64,000 nucleotides of DNA, from NCBI RefSeq assembly GCF_052857255.1, contig NC_135500.1:164892683-164956682 (forward strand), read 5' to 3'. Position numbers and translations under genes: made by a program. How positions within the stretch are numbered: the stretch's first letter is position 1; the number at the start of each line of letters is the position of its first letter. Source of the DNA: Amblyomma americanum (lineage: Eukaryota; Arthropoda; Arachnida; Ixodida; Ixodidae). Below the pieces are notes generated by a model. It did no database searches, was not told the origin of the DNA, and was given only the letters and a program-made list of their open reading frames with translations. This document shows, piece by piece, positions 34,101 to 43,385 of this stretch.

Positions 34101-34700
34101 TCACTGAATCAATTAATTAAACACGCAGGTTCCTGCTGCAAATCCGAAAGGAGGATATAAATAAAAAAATATTTAAAACGACCTAATCCTTCTGCGTTAT
34201 GAGTATACATACCTCTAAGTGGCCGAACGTCTGGACTAGAGGTACGACTAAAAGGTTTGAAAGCTTGGCTATTTGCGCTATCTGCATGATGCATTCTTGA
34301 GAATACGCTTCTGGGTGCTTCAGGTCTGCGAGGTCGCCAGCATAAGGGAATGTGTCCTCGTACTCGATCACGACCCCAGTGGCTCCAATCCTGGCAATGA
34401 GCGGTAGCAACTGCGGAGTAAGTACAAGTACGTGAGTAAACATCTTTCCAGCAGCGGGATTCTAGGCTCACTACTGAGTAACCGACCGCAATGCTGACCT
34501 GCTCATAGTATGAGACCTTGAAGGCAGCACCTTTGAGATCGAGGTGAACGAACCTGAAAAGCGTCACCGACGAGAGTTATGCGCCAGGAGCGATAACAGG
34601 ATCGCCCGATCAGCGAGTTTTTTAAGAAGATGCGAATGAGGCTCAGAAGGCAGAAAAGTAGAAGTGCATACCTGTGGAAAAATGCTTTACGTTCGTCCAT
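16132..34700 (-). CDS. HEXD: hexosaminidase D (GH20 family), 13 exons, complete
   Basis: This glycoside hydrolase removes terminal N-acetyl-hexosamine residues; the vertebrate enzyme is nucleocytoplasmic and prefers galactosaminides. Exons on the minus strand are 34700-34672, 34553-34499, 34410-34213, 33957-33879, 33786-33701, 32927-32744, 32072-31998, 27395-27200, 23491-23403, 19990-19912, 17713-17603, 16489-16403 and 16306-16132. They total 1443 nt, giving 480 residues plus TAG, against about 486 in human. Family segments in order are FVHLDLKGAAFKVSYYEQ (about 11-28), VIEYEDTFPY, PLVQTFGHLE, FHLGADE (about 143-149, the catalytic Asp-Glu pair), WDDMMRD (about 197-203), LVEPMVWHY, ASAFKGAT, LTGWQRFDH and a C-terminal STVEEWLSTYVSP segment. 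Most introns are GT-AG. The exon 9 donor is GC, and the exon 6 donor is the weak GTTCGT, chosen because only it keeps phase and the expected spacing. The ATG used gives a vertebrate-like start, but more 5' exons may exist. Confidence 0.93.
17947..19290. other. HEXD intron stretch with repeat ends
   Basis: This is part of intron 10 of HEXD. It begins with AT-rich sequence and ends near 19287 with ATATTTGCATACCCCTG, similar to the GCACACCCCTA terminus at 3701. It contains the foldback element at 18167-18429. Open frames at 18571-18945 and 18725-19108 have no recognisable domain. Confidence 0.35.
18167..18429. repeat. foldback element with about 37 bp inverted arms
   Basis: The left arm TGCGAAATTCCGCA..GCTTTCCCACATATC (18167-18203) is repeated in reverse at 18392-18429 (GATATGTGGGAAAGC..TGCGGAATTTCGCA). 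About 190 bases lie between. It fits a miniature inverted-repeat element in HEXD intron 10. Confidence 0.6.
21853..21981. repeat. foldback element, GCTAGTTGGT family
   Basis: The left arm starts GCTAGTTGGTGCATGG and includes TTTTGGTAATAAGAAAG and TGAAAC..ACATAAGA. The right arm (to 21981) is the imperfect reverse complement. The first bases match the element at 61102-61258, so they are members of one family. Confidence 0.6.
22299..22839. mobile_element. TTAA-type short inverted-repeat element
   Basis: The left end is TTAAAAGGACACTA and the right end GTGTCCCTTTAA, so the first 12 bases are near-inverse and include TTAA. The left half matches fragments at 15190-15330 and 23640-23790. No protein is encoded. 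It lies in HEXD intron 9. Confidence 0.45.
23255..23395 (+). mobile_element. 3' end of an RTE-like LINE
   Basis: The sequence reads GGTGGGTCGACGAGGCTAGA..ATAGGGTGGCTGCAGCCGGG.. and ends AGAGGCCTTTGTCCTGCAGTG..AGCTGATGATGGTGATAA. The GGCCTTTGTCCTGCAGTG end followed by a GATGATG tail recurs at 32990 and 26490 on the minus strand. The fragment abuts HEXD exon 9 within about 10 bases of its GC donor. Confidence 0.55.
23640..23800. repeat. half-copy of the 22299 repeat family
   Basis: GGGGCACTGAAGACAACTTC..TTTTTGTTCCCGGTAAAGATC..GGCAGCAAAAAATGCATTGA parallels the left half of 22299-22839. Only the left terminus is present. Confidence 0.45.
25064..26392 (-). mobile_element. mariner transposable element, complete ends
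   Basis: The element is 1329 bp. Its terminal inverted repeats (25064-25093 and 26363-26392) agree at 29 of 30 positions, and it is flanked by TA at 25062-25063 and 26393-26394. It encodes one transposase gene on the minus strand, now broken. It lies in HEXD intron 8, in the same orientation as the host gene. The near-identical ends suggest a fairly recent insertion. Confidence 0.95.
25128..26199 (-). pseudogene. mariner transposase (D,D34D), one frameshift and one stop
   Basis: A mariner transposase cuts and pastes its element at TA. The first frame (26199-25495) has the N-terminal helix-turn-helix region (about 1-110) and the first catalytic Asp in AEDKTW with FQYDP. Near 25495 the frame shifts by what looks like a two-base loss. 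Downstream, a TAA at 25454-25452 interrupts the frame before LLHDNARPHTALS (second Asp) and SPDLSPCDFLLFP (third Asp). There are 34 residues between the second and third Asp, as in mariner. Corrected length is about 357 codons, close to the usual 345. All three catalytic residues remain but no single product can be made. Confidence 0.93.
26485..26565 (-). mobile_element. RTE-like LINE 3' end fragment
   Basis: On the minus strand the piece reads GGAGGTGAATAAAATGGGAG then AGGCCTTTGCCCTACAGTGG, the same end as the fragments at 23255 and 32990. It lies about 90 bases outside the mariner. Confidence 0.5.
27560..27783 (-). repeat. tRNA-headed SINE (type A tail) with a 13 bp target duplication
   Basis: Read on the minus strand it has a degenerate CTGTGGCTCAGTGG A box, the GGTCGAAATT body and the tail ending CATAAACTAAACC. 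CTTGCCAAGTATG flanks it at 27547-27559 and 27784-27796. It lies in HEXD intron 7. Confidence 0.85.
29158..29390 (-). repeat. complete tRNA-headed SINE (type A tail) with a 15 bp target duplication
   Basis: On the minus strand: head GCCGCGGTGGCTGAATGG, B box GGTTCGATCCC, body motif GCACGTTAAAGAACCCCAGG and tail GGGACGTTAAACCCCCATAA. The 15-base flank AAGACAATGGTAAGG is exact at 29143-29157 and 29391-29405. The perfect duplication marks one of the younger insertions here. Confidence 0.92.
29637..30340 (-). repeat. interspersed repeat, the copy without the SINE insertion
   Basis: It matches, inverted, the repeat at 2985-3705 over several blocks (ACACTAATTTCCACTAGGGG, CTATAACTTATGGAGTTAA, GGCAGGTGACAGCTATG). 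It ends near 30338 with CATTCGCACACCTCTA. No open frame is convincing. It lies in HEXD intron 7. Confidence 0.5.
30341..31997. other. HEXD intron 7 remainder, no feature supported
   Basis: Unique-looking AT-rich sequence with a C/T-rich stretch at 31105-31165. A plus-strand frame of 157 codons (30843-31316) is unusually long for intron but has no domain or splice context and is antisense to HEXD. Confidence 0.5.
32095..32295. repeat. diverged tandem duplication, period about 122 bp
   Basis: GGCATCCTGATCTGGTAATT..GTGTATTAGTTATAAGCATA (32100-32175) recurs as GGCATCCTTATCTGGTAATT..ATGTATTAGTTATAAGCAGA (32223-32293). It lies in HEXD intron 6, close to exon 7. Confidence 0.75.
32362..32447. repeat. 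exact 43 bp tandem duplication
   Basis: The unit beginning AATATAAAAGTAACAGAAAC occurs at 32362-32404 and again, identical, at 32405-32447. It lies in HEXD intron 6. The identity suggests a recent replication slip or a copy-number variable site. Confidence 0.95.
32985..33440 (-). mobile_element. RTE-like LINE fragment, C-terminal reverse transcriptase and 3' tail
   Basis: The minus strand from about 33435 encodes CGAETWKLLKKRPEVNFKA, then MQQATDRKL and ELRDWKRAEYV. This is the thumb region after the reverse transcriptase of RTE/CR1-like LINEs (a YGAETW..AMERR..LRDR..N pattern). It ends with GGGAAAGGACTTTGTCCTG and a GATGATGA tail near 32990. It lies in HEXD intron 5, same orientation as the gene. 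Confidence 0.7.
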
Positions 34701-34712
34701 TTTCGTTCTTCC
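34701..34712 (-). other. possible in-frame 5' extension of HEXD exon 1
   Basis: Directly 5' of the HEXD ATG the minus strand reads CAG|GGA AGA ACG AAA ATG. The AG is preceded by moderately pyrimidine-rich sequence (CGTTCTCTACGCTCCGTT), so it could act as a 3' splice site. The four codons are in frame with HEXD and have no stop. This is a hypothesis tied to the candidate membrane exon at 42160-42270; the sequence could equally be plain 5' UTR. Confidence 0.3.
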
Positions 34713-34859
34713 CTGTGCTCAACGGAGCGTAGAGAACGAGACCACTTAATCAACAAGCGTAGTGGTCTGCTGACTGCTGTTTGTAAACAGCACGACGTGA
34801 AGACTGGCTTGGCTGGCCTTGGTTGTGTCCTGGCTGCTAAAGGTTTCCGCAGCTGACTT

Positions 34860-35385
34860 GAAATCCGGTGACAGTTACCTGTCAGGCGCTTAATAAGGCT
34901 TCAAAAAAACTTTTTTCAATGTTAGTGTGAAAATTAATTTTGTGTTCTATAAGTAAAATATAAATTTGTTGAAATTCTAGCTGCTATTTGAACGTTGAAG
35001 AAGCGCGCCAGATTCAAACTTCACAGCACTGTGCTTCAGCGACCTGCAGCCACTGTACTGACTGTATCATGCTGTGCCATCACTATATTGAGCCAGAATA
35101 TATTATAATTCAATATAACCACCACTCTGTAGGATACTACTTACTCCACTGACCAATCACAACATTAAAGGAAATTCACAGGCATCAGCATTACTGAGCT
35201 TATAATTTCGTCGTCGCGGAGGAATTTTGTGAGGCGGTCTAAATGTTGGCCGAGCTGCACTGCATACTTGCGTTATATCCGATTGCATACCGGTCTATTT
35301 CTCATTTGTCTATTGTCAGTGTTGCTGCCTAGAAGAGGTAAGTGCCATGTAGGCAAGGTAACTCAGGAGAGAGCGTTACTGCATG
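34860..35385. other. intergenic stretch upstream of HEXD, no gene seen
   Basis: AT-rich sequence with no CpG-dense core and no TATA motif at a useful distance from the HEXD ATG. Confidence 0.5.
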
Positions 35386-35389
35386 TTAG

Positions 35390-35850
35390 CGGCTTCCTCA
35401 TGAGGAGCTCTTCCCCGTGGAAGGAGGAGGCTTTCGCGAGAGCGGAGGAATTCTCAACCGGAGAATGGTCACCGTGGATGGAGGAGGGTATGGTGAGAGC
35501 GTAGGAATGTATAACTGAAGAGTGGTTCCCGTGGCAACCACCCTCCAGCACGGTAACAACTCCGGTAACCACCCCCCGGAGGGTAGCTACAATGGAAGAG
35601 GGTTAGAACCACGGGGACCGTTGGGAAGGAATTACCGTGAAAAGAGGAGGGCGTGGTGTGAGAATACACAACCGGAGGGTGGCTTCCACGGAAACCATGT
35701 GCCCTCCGGGTGGTAACCGGTGAAAAGGGGAGGGGGGGGGGGGCATGTCGAGAGCGTAAAAATTACCACGGGAACCACCCGGAGGATGGTTACTTCAGAA
35801 GAAGGAGTGTTACCATGGAAGTGGAGTATGGTGAAAGCGGAGTGCGTAAC
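35390..35850. repeat. degenerate minisatellite, period about 56 bp with inverted sub-units
   Basis: Units begin CCGTGGAAGGAGGAGG and contain GAGAGCGGAGGAAT and AACCGGAGAATGG. Clear copies start near 35417, 35471 and 35635, with poorer ones to 35850. Between them are inverted pieces such as CAACCACCCTCC and AACCACCCGGAGG. Open frames here only reflect the repeat. Confidence 0.7.
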
Positions 35851-35871
35851 TGGAATAAAAATGAACATTGT

Positions 35872-36061
35872 CTTGCGACGAAATGAAATAGCGCAGTATC
35901 TGTCCCACGTCTCGGTGGACACCTGAACCGCGCCGTAAGGGAAGGGGTGAAGGAGAGAGTGAGAGAAGAAAGGAAGAAAGAGGTGCCGTAGTGTAGGGCT
36001 CCGGATTAATTTCGACCGCCTGGGGATCTTTAACGTGCAGTGACATCGCACAGCACACGAG
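35872..36061 (-). repeat. 5'-truncated SINE (type B tail)
   Basis: Read on the minus strand: GATGTCACTGCACGTTAAAG body, then GGTCGAAATTAATCCGGAGC and the type B tail TTACGGCGCGGTTCAGGTGT..GAGACAG..GCGCTATTTC. It breaks off at about 36061 and has no tRNA head. Confidence 0.75.
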
Positions 36062-36191
36062 CAGGGTCGGTTTTGAGGCGTCCCCGAGTCGAGGATCAGC
36101 GGCTCTGTCCCCGCGCGCCTACAGCGGCGAACTGGAGAGGAGCGCTATAGTCGAAGAACGAGCAAGTGTGGAAAACTAAAAGGAGTGTTAC

Positions 36192-37300
<1,109 letters not shown>

Positions 37301-37304
37301 AAGG

Positions 37305-37551
37305 TTGGTTTATTGGCTTATTGCGGTGTAACTTCACAAAGCGACTCAGGCTATGAGGGGCGCTTTAGTGAAAGGCTCCGGAAATTTCGACCCCCTGGTG
37401 TTCTTTAAGGTTCACTGACACCGCACAGTACACGGGCCTCTAGAATTTCGGCTCCATCTAAATTCGACCACCGTGGCCGGGATCGAACCCATGTCTTTCG
37501 GGCCAGCAGCTGAGCGCCATAACCATTGAGCCACAACGGCGGCCTCTCCCT
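37305..37551 (-). repeat. tRNA-headed SINE (type A tail) with a 10 bp target duplication
   Basis: On the minus strand: head CGCCGTTGTGGCTCAATGG, B box GGTTCGATCCC, and the body with GGTCGAAATT. AAGAATAAGG flanks it at 37295-37304 and 37552-37561. The tail is diverged (GAAGTTACACCGCAATAAG). Confidence 0.85.
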
Positions 37552-37889
37552 AAGAATAAGGCAGCAAAGACTGCACCGCCAACTAGCGCAAGCGGTAGTT
37601 TTATTGAGCACGATGGGCCGCAAAAAAAAAGATTACTCTCTCGAAGGTTATGAATCCTGTACTGGAAATTGGGAAGATGGCTGGGCGAGAGGCTGGATAC
37701 GTGATCATCACAAACTTGCTAAAAAGAGGAGAGGGTACAATCCACCACGGCGCTGCAAGTGCTGCGCGTGTGCGTCATATGTGACCGGTATAGAGGCCAA
37801 TGCGCTCGGGAGATTATCAATGATGTTGCGATACAATCTAAAAAGTACAAAGAACCATGCTAGAACGTGTCCTGTGTTCATCATATACC

Positions 37890-38613
37890 AGGTGTCCCAG
37901 CTAAAAGTAACCAAGCTTTTAAAAAACACGGAATGTCCTAGCCGCGTGAGACCAATTAAGGGTTGTTTAGAGTCGCGTGACCTAATCTGACGTATTTATT
38001 GCGTTCTTCAAAGTTAACTTATTAGTTAAGCCTAATTAGCTAACCTTTATTTATTACCCTGGGTAACAAAGTGTCAATGGAAAAATTGTAGATCACTTTG
38101 AAAAGCAGTTGACTGATAACTTTTGCACCAAGATACCGTTAACGTGAAGTAGTTTTTTTTTTCTGGCCTTAAACTCAAGCTCGCAAAATATAAAAAAGCG
38201 TCTGCGTGACAATGGTGCCATTTAAACATACCAAGACGCGTCTTACAGAACAAGATACACTGTTACTGAAGTGCTCTCCCCGATGAGCCTTTGCGTGTAC
38301 ATTGGGGCAGAGATGTGCCCCAGCAGCTGGTCATGTGATAGCTTTCTTTTAAGGCCAATAAGTAAATCGTACCTTGATGGAAAAAGCGCTGCGAGCTACT
38401 TTTTGAGACGATATACAACTTTTACATTAACACTTTGTTCCTCAATTCAATGATTAATAAGTTAGCTAATTAGACGTAACTAATTAATTAACTTCGAAGA
38501 AAGAAAAAATACTGCAGTCTAGGTCACGCCACTCTAACAACCCTCAGTTGGTCTCACGCCGCTAAGACATTGGGTGTTTTTTGAAAGCTTGGTAACATTT
38601 AGTTGGGACACCT
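37890..38613. mobile_element. long-inverted-repeat (foldback) DNA element, 724 bp
   Basis: The two halves are reverse complements over most of their length. The left starts AGGTGTCCCAGCTAAAAGTA; the right, read inward, starts AGGTGTCCCAACTAAATGTT. The match continues through CCAAGCTTT..AAAAAACAC, GTGAGACCAA and CTAATTAGCTAAC to at least 300 bases per arm. No protein is encoded. A second copy lies at 56009-56786, so this is a dispersed family, probably non-autonomous. Confidence 0.85.
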
Positions 38614-38618
38614 TGTAT

Positions 38619-38716
38619 ATTGTCCAGCGCGACGAAGACAGGAGACAAAAAGAAATACGTCACGGGCGCTGTCATGCTTTCTCTCTGTATACCTTGTCTT
38701 CGTCGCGCTGGAACAA
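38619..38716. repeat. small foldback element abutting the long foldback
   Basis: Arms ATTGTCCAGCGCGACGAAGA (38619-38638) and TCTTCGTCGCGCTGGAACAAT (38697-38717) pair almost perfectly. The loop contains GGAGACAAAAAGAAATACGT and CGGGCGCTGTC, similar in layout to the loop of the element at 61102 (CAGGCGCTG). Confidence 0.65.
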
Positions 38717-38719
38717 TTT

Positions 38720-41700
38720 GATACGGACGCAAGCCAACTCGCCAAATACTTCATTTGTGTTTTTATACTGCAAATAACTCATGTTCTTAGCTTTGTGCGC
38801 ATTTGAGTTCGATCTGACATGCTCAGCTCTAGCATATTTCTGCTATGTGGTCGCTAATTCTTAATTTCATGCTCTTTCGTAAATCGGGGACTTTTGCAGT
38901 GCTTTTTTGAGGAAATTTCAGTTGCACGCGAGAGCCTTATGTACGTGCTTGGTTGCCCAGATTGTAAGCGCCGATCAATGTACTGAGCTTTCGTTTGGGT
39001 CGTCTCTTTACAGCCGTCCGTATCGCTAATACTCAACATAATTTTTGTTTGCAATGCGGGAGTAATTGCCCACTGGCATCCACTGAAGCGCAGCCATACG
39101 GTTGCAAAGGAAAGCTATGAATTTATTCAGGGGGATTCCCCTAAACATTTGACCAATAGCTCCTGTTTATTGATTGGCTGACAGCAGATCGTAAGCAGAT
39201 TACGCACAAGACACCAAGCCATAGAAAATAATGTGTTTTTTTTTCTTATTTGTTGCTCAGTAACGACAGGTAAAAGTTGAGTTTTAACTCGTGTAGAAAA
39301 GTTCCATGAACTCAAGGTTGTAACGCAAAAGCGACTCTGGAGATAGTTCTTAGCCATCGTCGGCGAACGTCTGTTCACATGCTTAAAAAGTGTGTTCGCG
39401 GGAAGACGAAGACTACGTAGTTAAACGAATTGAAAAAAAAAAAGGGACCTTTGAGGCAAAATAAACGCTCCTTCGCGATTATGGTGGCGGTGGTATTGGA
39501 CGTAAGAAAACGATTTAAATGTTAATTATTAGGGTAATTGACCAAAAACTTGTAAGATTTTAATTATAGCTGGTATGTGTTTGATTGTACTTAGAAATCT
39601 ATGCGTCCAATACGAGTGAATAAATGTGGGATGATGCGGCTGACTTCGGCGCTAAGCACTGGGAATTTCATCTTTCCGGTCGCATGACACATCCGTTTGG
39701 CTGCTATATGGACGCCCCTAAACAAGCCCACTGCCGTTTCATCTGTCCGGAGTGCCTCAATTCTCAGCGCCTCAGCTTCGAAAGCAATTACGCTTTTTCC
39801 ATGCGTAATAATTATTACCAGACGCATTGATGGTTGACGTTTTCGCCATTGCCTATTTATTTCTTGCTGCGTTACTTTTTACAGTATGCTTGTGTGAAAT
39901 ATGCTGGCAAAATACTTGTAGGCTTGTGTGTTACCTTCCGTATCTGTTCGAAGCTTTAGAATCAGCATTATCATTCGTATAGGCTGCATATTATCTTGAG
40001 AAGGACATCGAACTAGTCTCTTCAAGGAATATTTATTTTAGTTCCTTAGTTTGCATCACCAGTACAAAAATAAAAACAAAACAAAACGAAGCAAAAAGCA
40101 CGACTCTTTTGTTTATTCCCCTGCTACCCGCACATATTCATTCTCCTCATTGAACCAACAAAGTCAAAGTAAATTAAGTGAGAAGAGAAGTAACGTCAGA
40201 TCACATCAAACCTGGAGAAATGTCCGAGCGTTCTTTACACCATCGGTGATAGAGTTAAATTATACCAGGAGTATCTTATAACTATCATGCGAAACGAAAC
40301 GTTGCCTTTTCTACTGTGGCCGGCTGGTCATCAACACACAAGGGTACACATACTTCATCGCAGTATTCAGGCGCATAATAGAGAACATAAATTCCGACAT
40401 TTGCGTCAAATGCCCACTCACCGGCAGAAATTGGAAATAGACAAAATAATGAAATAAGACATCAAGAGAAGATAAATAGAAATAAGGGGAACATACACAG
40501 GGACCCGGAGCAAATAGACCTCCTGGGTATATTCTCTCTCCTGTGCAGCAGGGTCGGTTAAATATACCGTGTTTACTTGCGTAATGGACGTGCTCGCGTA
40601 GTGAATGCACCCCCTACTTCGGCTCTCAAGAAGCACATCTTTTTTTTTTTTTTACAGTGCTCTCTAGCACAGGGACCGCGCTGAGAGTGTTTTATTTTAT
40701 TTTGAAGAAGTATTTACGGATGAAGCATTTGTTCCACCAGCCTACTTTTGCCCCATTTCTACCGCTTCAGCATTCTCTGAATATTTTGCCCGTTGCGCAA
40801 TGAGCACATATTCAAAATTTTCTGAGAATTCTGCGAGAAAAAATGGCGTCCATTATCGTGTTAGTAGTGCAATGTTTCCTTCCTGAATCGATTTTATGTT
40901 TGAGTTTCCCGCCCTTCGCCATTGACGCAACCGATACCAGTTCTATATACTTCAGTCAATACCGAAGAACGAACACGGGGCGTGGCATCGCTCTAGGCAA
41001 TGGCAAATGGCGGGAAATGCAAAATTTGATTCGATTCGGGATGGAATCGTTATATTATGCCCGCCCACTGTCGCGCCATCCTTCCTTTCAAAGTGTGCGG
41101 GTTACGAAAGCCGCTGTTCTTTTCTGAAGGAATCACTGCTCGGCGAAACGCTGCCACTGAACTCTTGTTCAATTTGCATTGGCTTTGATATCCCAACCCG
41201 CTGTCTCGCAAACAAAGTGAACACGCCTATTACAGCAGGAAACCTTTTTTTCCCCCATTACTGTAGAGCTCAGTAGCTATAAAAGACGAGTAATATTTTG
41301 AACAGTCTCATACTGGCTCGCCTACTCGATCGCGCATAGAATACATAGAAACAGACCATTTATGAGCAGTTTAGGCTTTGTGGGACATTAACGTGTAATT
41401 CTTGTGGCGCTACTTACTCGTTTGTTCCATCTAAGATAAAATATACAGTCATGTGCAGCGAAGAGCAACGCTCCGATTCTCGTCATGTGAGTGCGGTGGA
41501 GCCGTTAGCCGGTAGTGCCGCTATTCTTGCTGAAACTGTCTTTTTGACGCTAAAAGATGCTTCATGAATAGAAGTGTGCGCTCTGGCCGGGAAATTGCTT
41601 TTAGCTGAAATCACGCAATTAGATAAAAAAAAAAGAAGCCGCGAGGCTACAAGAGAAAGAGAGAGAAAGACGAACGGAAAGGCAGGGAGGTTAAAAAAAG

Positions 41701-42155
41701 ATGTACCTCTTACAGTGTACCTCTTTCCTCTCCAATAACCTTCGTCAGCATCTTGATGCGCTGCAATGACCACAACGATGCGAAACCAGCACAGCAAAGT
41801 GCATTTCTACACAAAAACAATAACTGTATCAACAGGCTTCTGGCAGCAACCGAGTGGCAAGTGCTGAGAAGACATGGTTACATGTGGTGCGCGGATCGTT
41901 TCGGTCACGTTCGGCAAATAGAAGCGCATTCAACGCGTGGAAACCAAATGCGCAACTCTGCTAGGCCTGAAGGCACATGAAGGGTATCACGCGCTGAGCG
42001 CTCAAAGCCGCGCTTCATATGCATTTTAGTTCCCGATCGACAGCCAAGGCCTGTATTCATGCAGAAGAGAAAGAGCCCCCTTCCCACGGCTTGCTGAGTG
42101 CACCATGTTATTAAGCGCATCCTGCCTTCCTGAGGCGCCGCAGTGATGTCAAACT
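38720..42155. other. intergenic stretch, no gene supported
   Basis: Mostly AT-rich sequence with short frames. It has an A-rich run at 39430-39445, a GA-rich run at 41648-41690 and a terminal-like motif CCGTGTTTACTTGCGTAATG at about 40569, similar to the inverted TTCATTACGCGAGTATATAT at about 21446. No coding exon with matching splice sites was found. Confidence 0.4.
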
Positions 42156-42159
42156 TACT

Positions 42160-42270
42160 TTGGGGAGGAGGGCTGTTACGTACTTTACGCTCGACAGGAG
42201 GGACCAGCTCACGACGATTGCCAAGGCCCCCAGGGCGAGAGCGGGCGACGTTCGCAAAGGAGGTGGCGGC
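42160..42270 (-). CDS. unassigned candidate exon encoding a membrane-spanning segment (possible upstream HEXD exon)
   Basis: This minus-strand stretch has a strong acceptor (a C/T-rich run ending in CCCCCTAG at 42271-42280) and a strong donor (AAA|GTAAGT at 42159-42154). Between them lie exactly 37 open codons, starting and ending in phase 0. The peptide begins with four prolines, continues with a hydrophobic helix-like core (ALALGALAIVVSWSLL) and ends in LLPK, like a signal anchor. It has no ATG, so a further 5' exon would be needed. The HEXD start exon could be extended 5' to an acceptor at 34713-34715 that is also phase 0 and has no stop before the ATG, so the two could join in frame. It could instead belong to another gene or be chance. 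No homology is recognised. Confidence 0.35.
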
Positions 42271-42800
42271 TAGGGGGAGAGGATCGCTGGCGCCTACATA
42301 GTGATTATGCCACAGCTGGCAAATTTCCCAATGAACAACGCATCGTTCGCACTTGTATGAGCGTACAGATTTGCGTGAAGTACAAAGGCCACTTATCGCG
42401 CTACCAAAGCTGTTGCCGGAGTGTCAACCGGGGCTCTTGACCAGGAACATCTCTTGCTGCGCGCCCGGGTCCTCGGGAGGCTGAGCTCTATTCGAACAGC
42501 GACTCCTACTCCTGCTTGCGGCTGATAGACAATGAGTACACTCGTAGTTTGTGCCTTTATTTGCACCAAACTGCATTGCCACCCCATGGCTACTTGTTAC
42601 TCTTCTCTCAAAAGCGTCCGTATTGTTTTAACTCCGTATGCCTTCTGACATACAGTGCCGGGAAAAAAAAGGTAAAATATCTACACCAAATTTTCTCGAA
42701 AACAAGGGCCCCATGTTGACCAGATAGAGCTCCACCTTCAAGAGACTAACAAAAATGGCTCTCTGACGCTTTGCTACGTCGAACTCACGGGTGAGGCTCC

Positions 42801-42943
42801 ATGCTTTTGGAAATTATATGGGGCTAGCGGTGCGTTATAAAATATATTTAATAGCAGACGCGTGATCAGACAAATGCTTTTCGAAATTAGGGCTAGCGAT
42901 GCGTTATAGTATATATTTAAGTGAAGACTCGTGATCGGACGGA
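42801..42943. repeat. tandem duplication, period 73 bp
   Basis: ATGCTTTTGGAAATT..GGGGCTAGCGGTGCGTTATA (from 42801) repeats from 42874 as ATGCTTTTCGAAATT..GGGCTAGCGATGCGTTATAG, including the ATATATTTAA and CGTGATC parts. An ATTAAA (42852-42847, minus) in unit 1 is the nearest weak poly(A) signal I saw for the Pro-rich gene. Confidence 0.85.
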
Positions 42944-43385
42944 TACTCTGAGGAATCACATCAGTGCTCGCATGGGCTCTACCCATAGTTGGCCTCATAA
43001 TGCACTGCAAGCTTTACAGGCGCACATTGGGCAGCCTCGTATCACACGACCGTAGTGAATGCAAAGCCATCCACACCTTTAAACCGAGCAAGCAAAACAT
43101 GCTCCCGAAGGTCTTGTGAAGTAAAGGCACTGATCCACCGTAGCTGTCAGGTGCGAGCAGAAAGAGTGCCCTCCTAAGTACTAATTGCTAACGGAAAGGA
43201 AACTTTAAGTTAGAGCAAATGCGTACTGCGGCGTCGTCGGGCTCAAATTCTGTCTGCAGGAGGAACGTGAAGCCACTTAATGCGTGTTAAGTTTGTGCAA
43301 GGTTTTAAGCGGAACGGCATCAGGAGCGCAGTGTTCTCGACATTTGCATAACGCCAAGTCGTTCCGCACGAGGAACTCTTTGTGA

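Noticed and set aside
37526..37990. A 154-codon plus-strand frame with MGRKKKDYSLEGYES and a CKCCAC cluster
   Set aside because: It begins inside a SINE and ends inside the foldback element at 37890; the short unique middle (37612-37885) has no recognised domain or splice partner.
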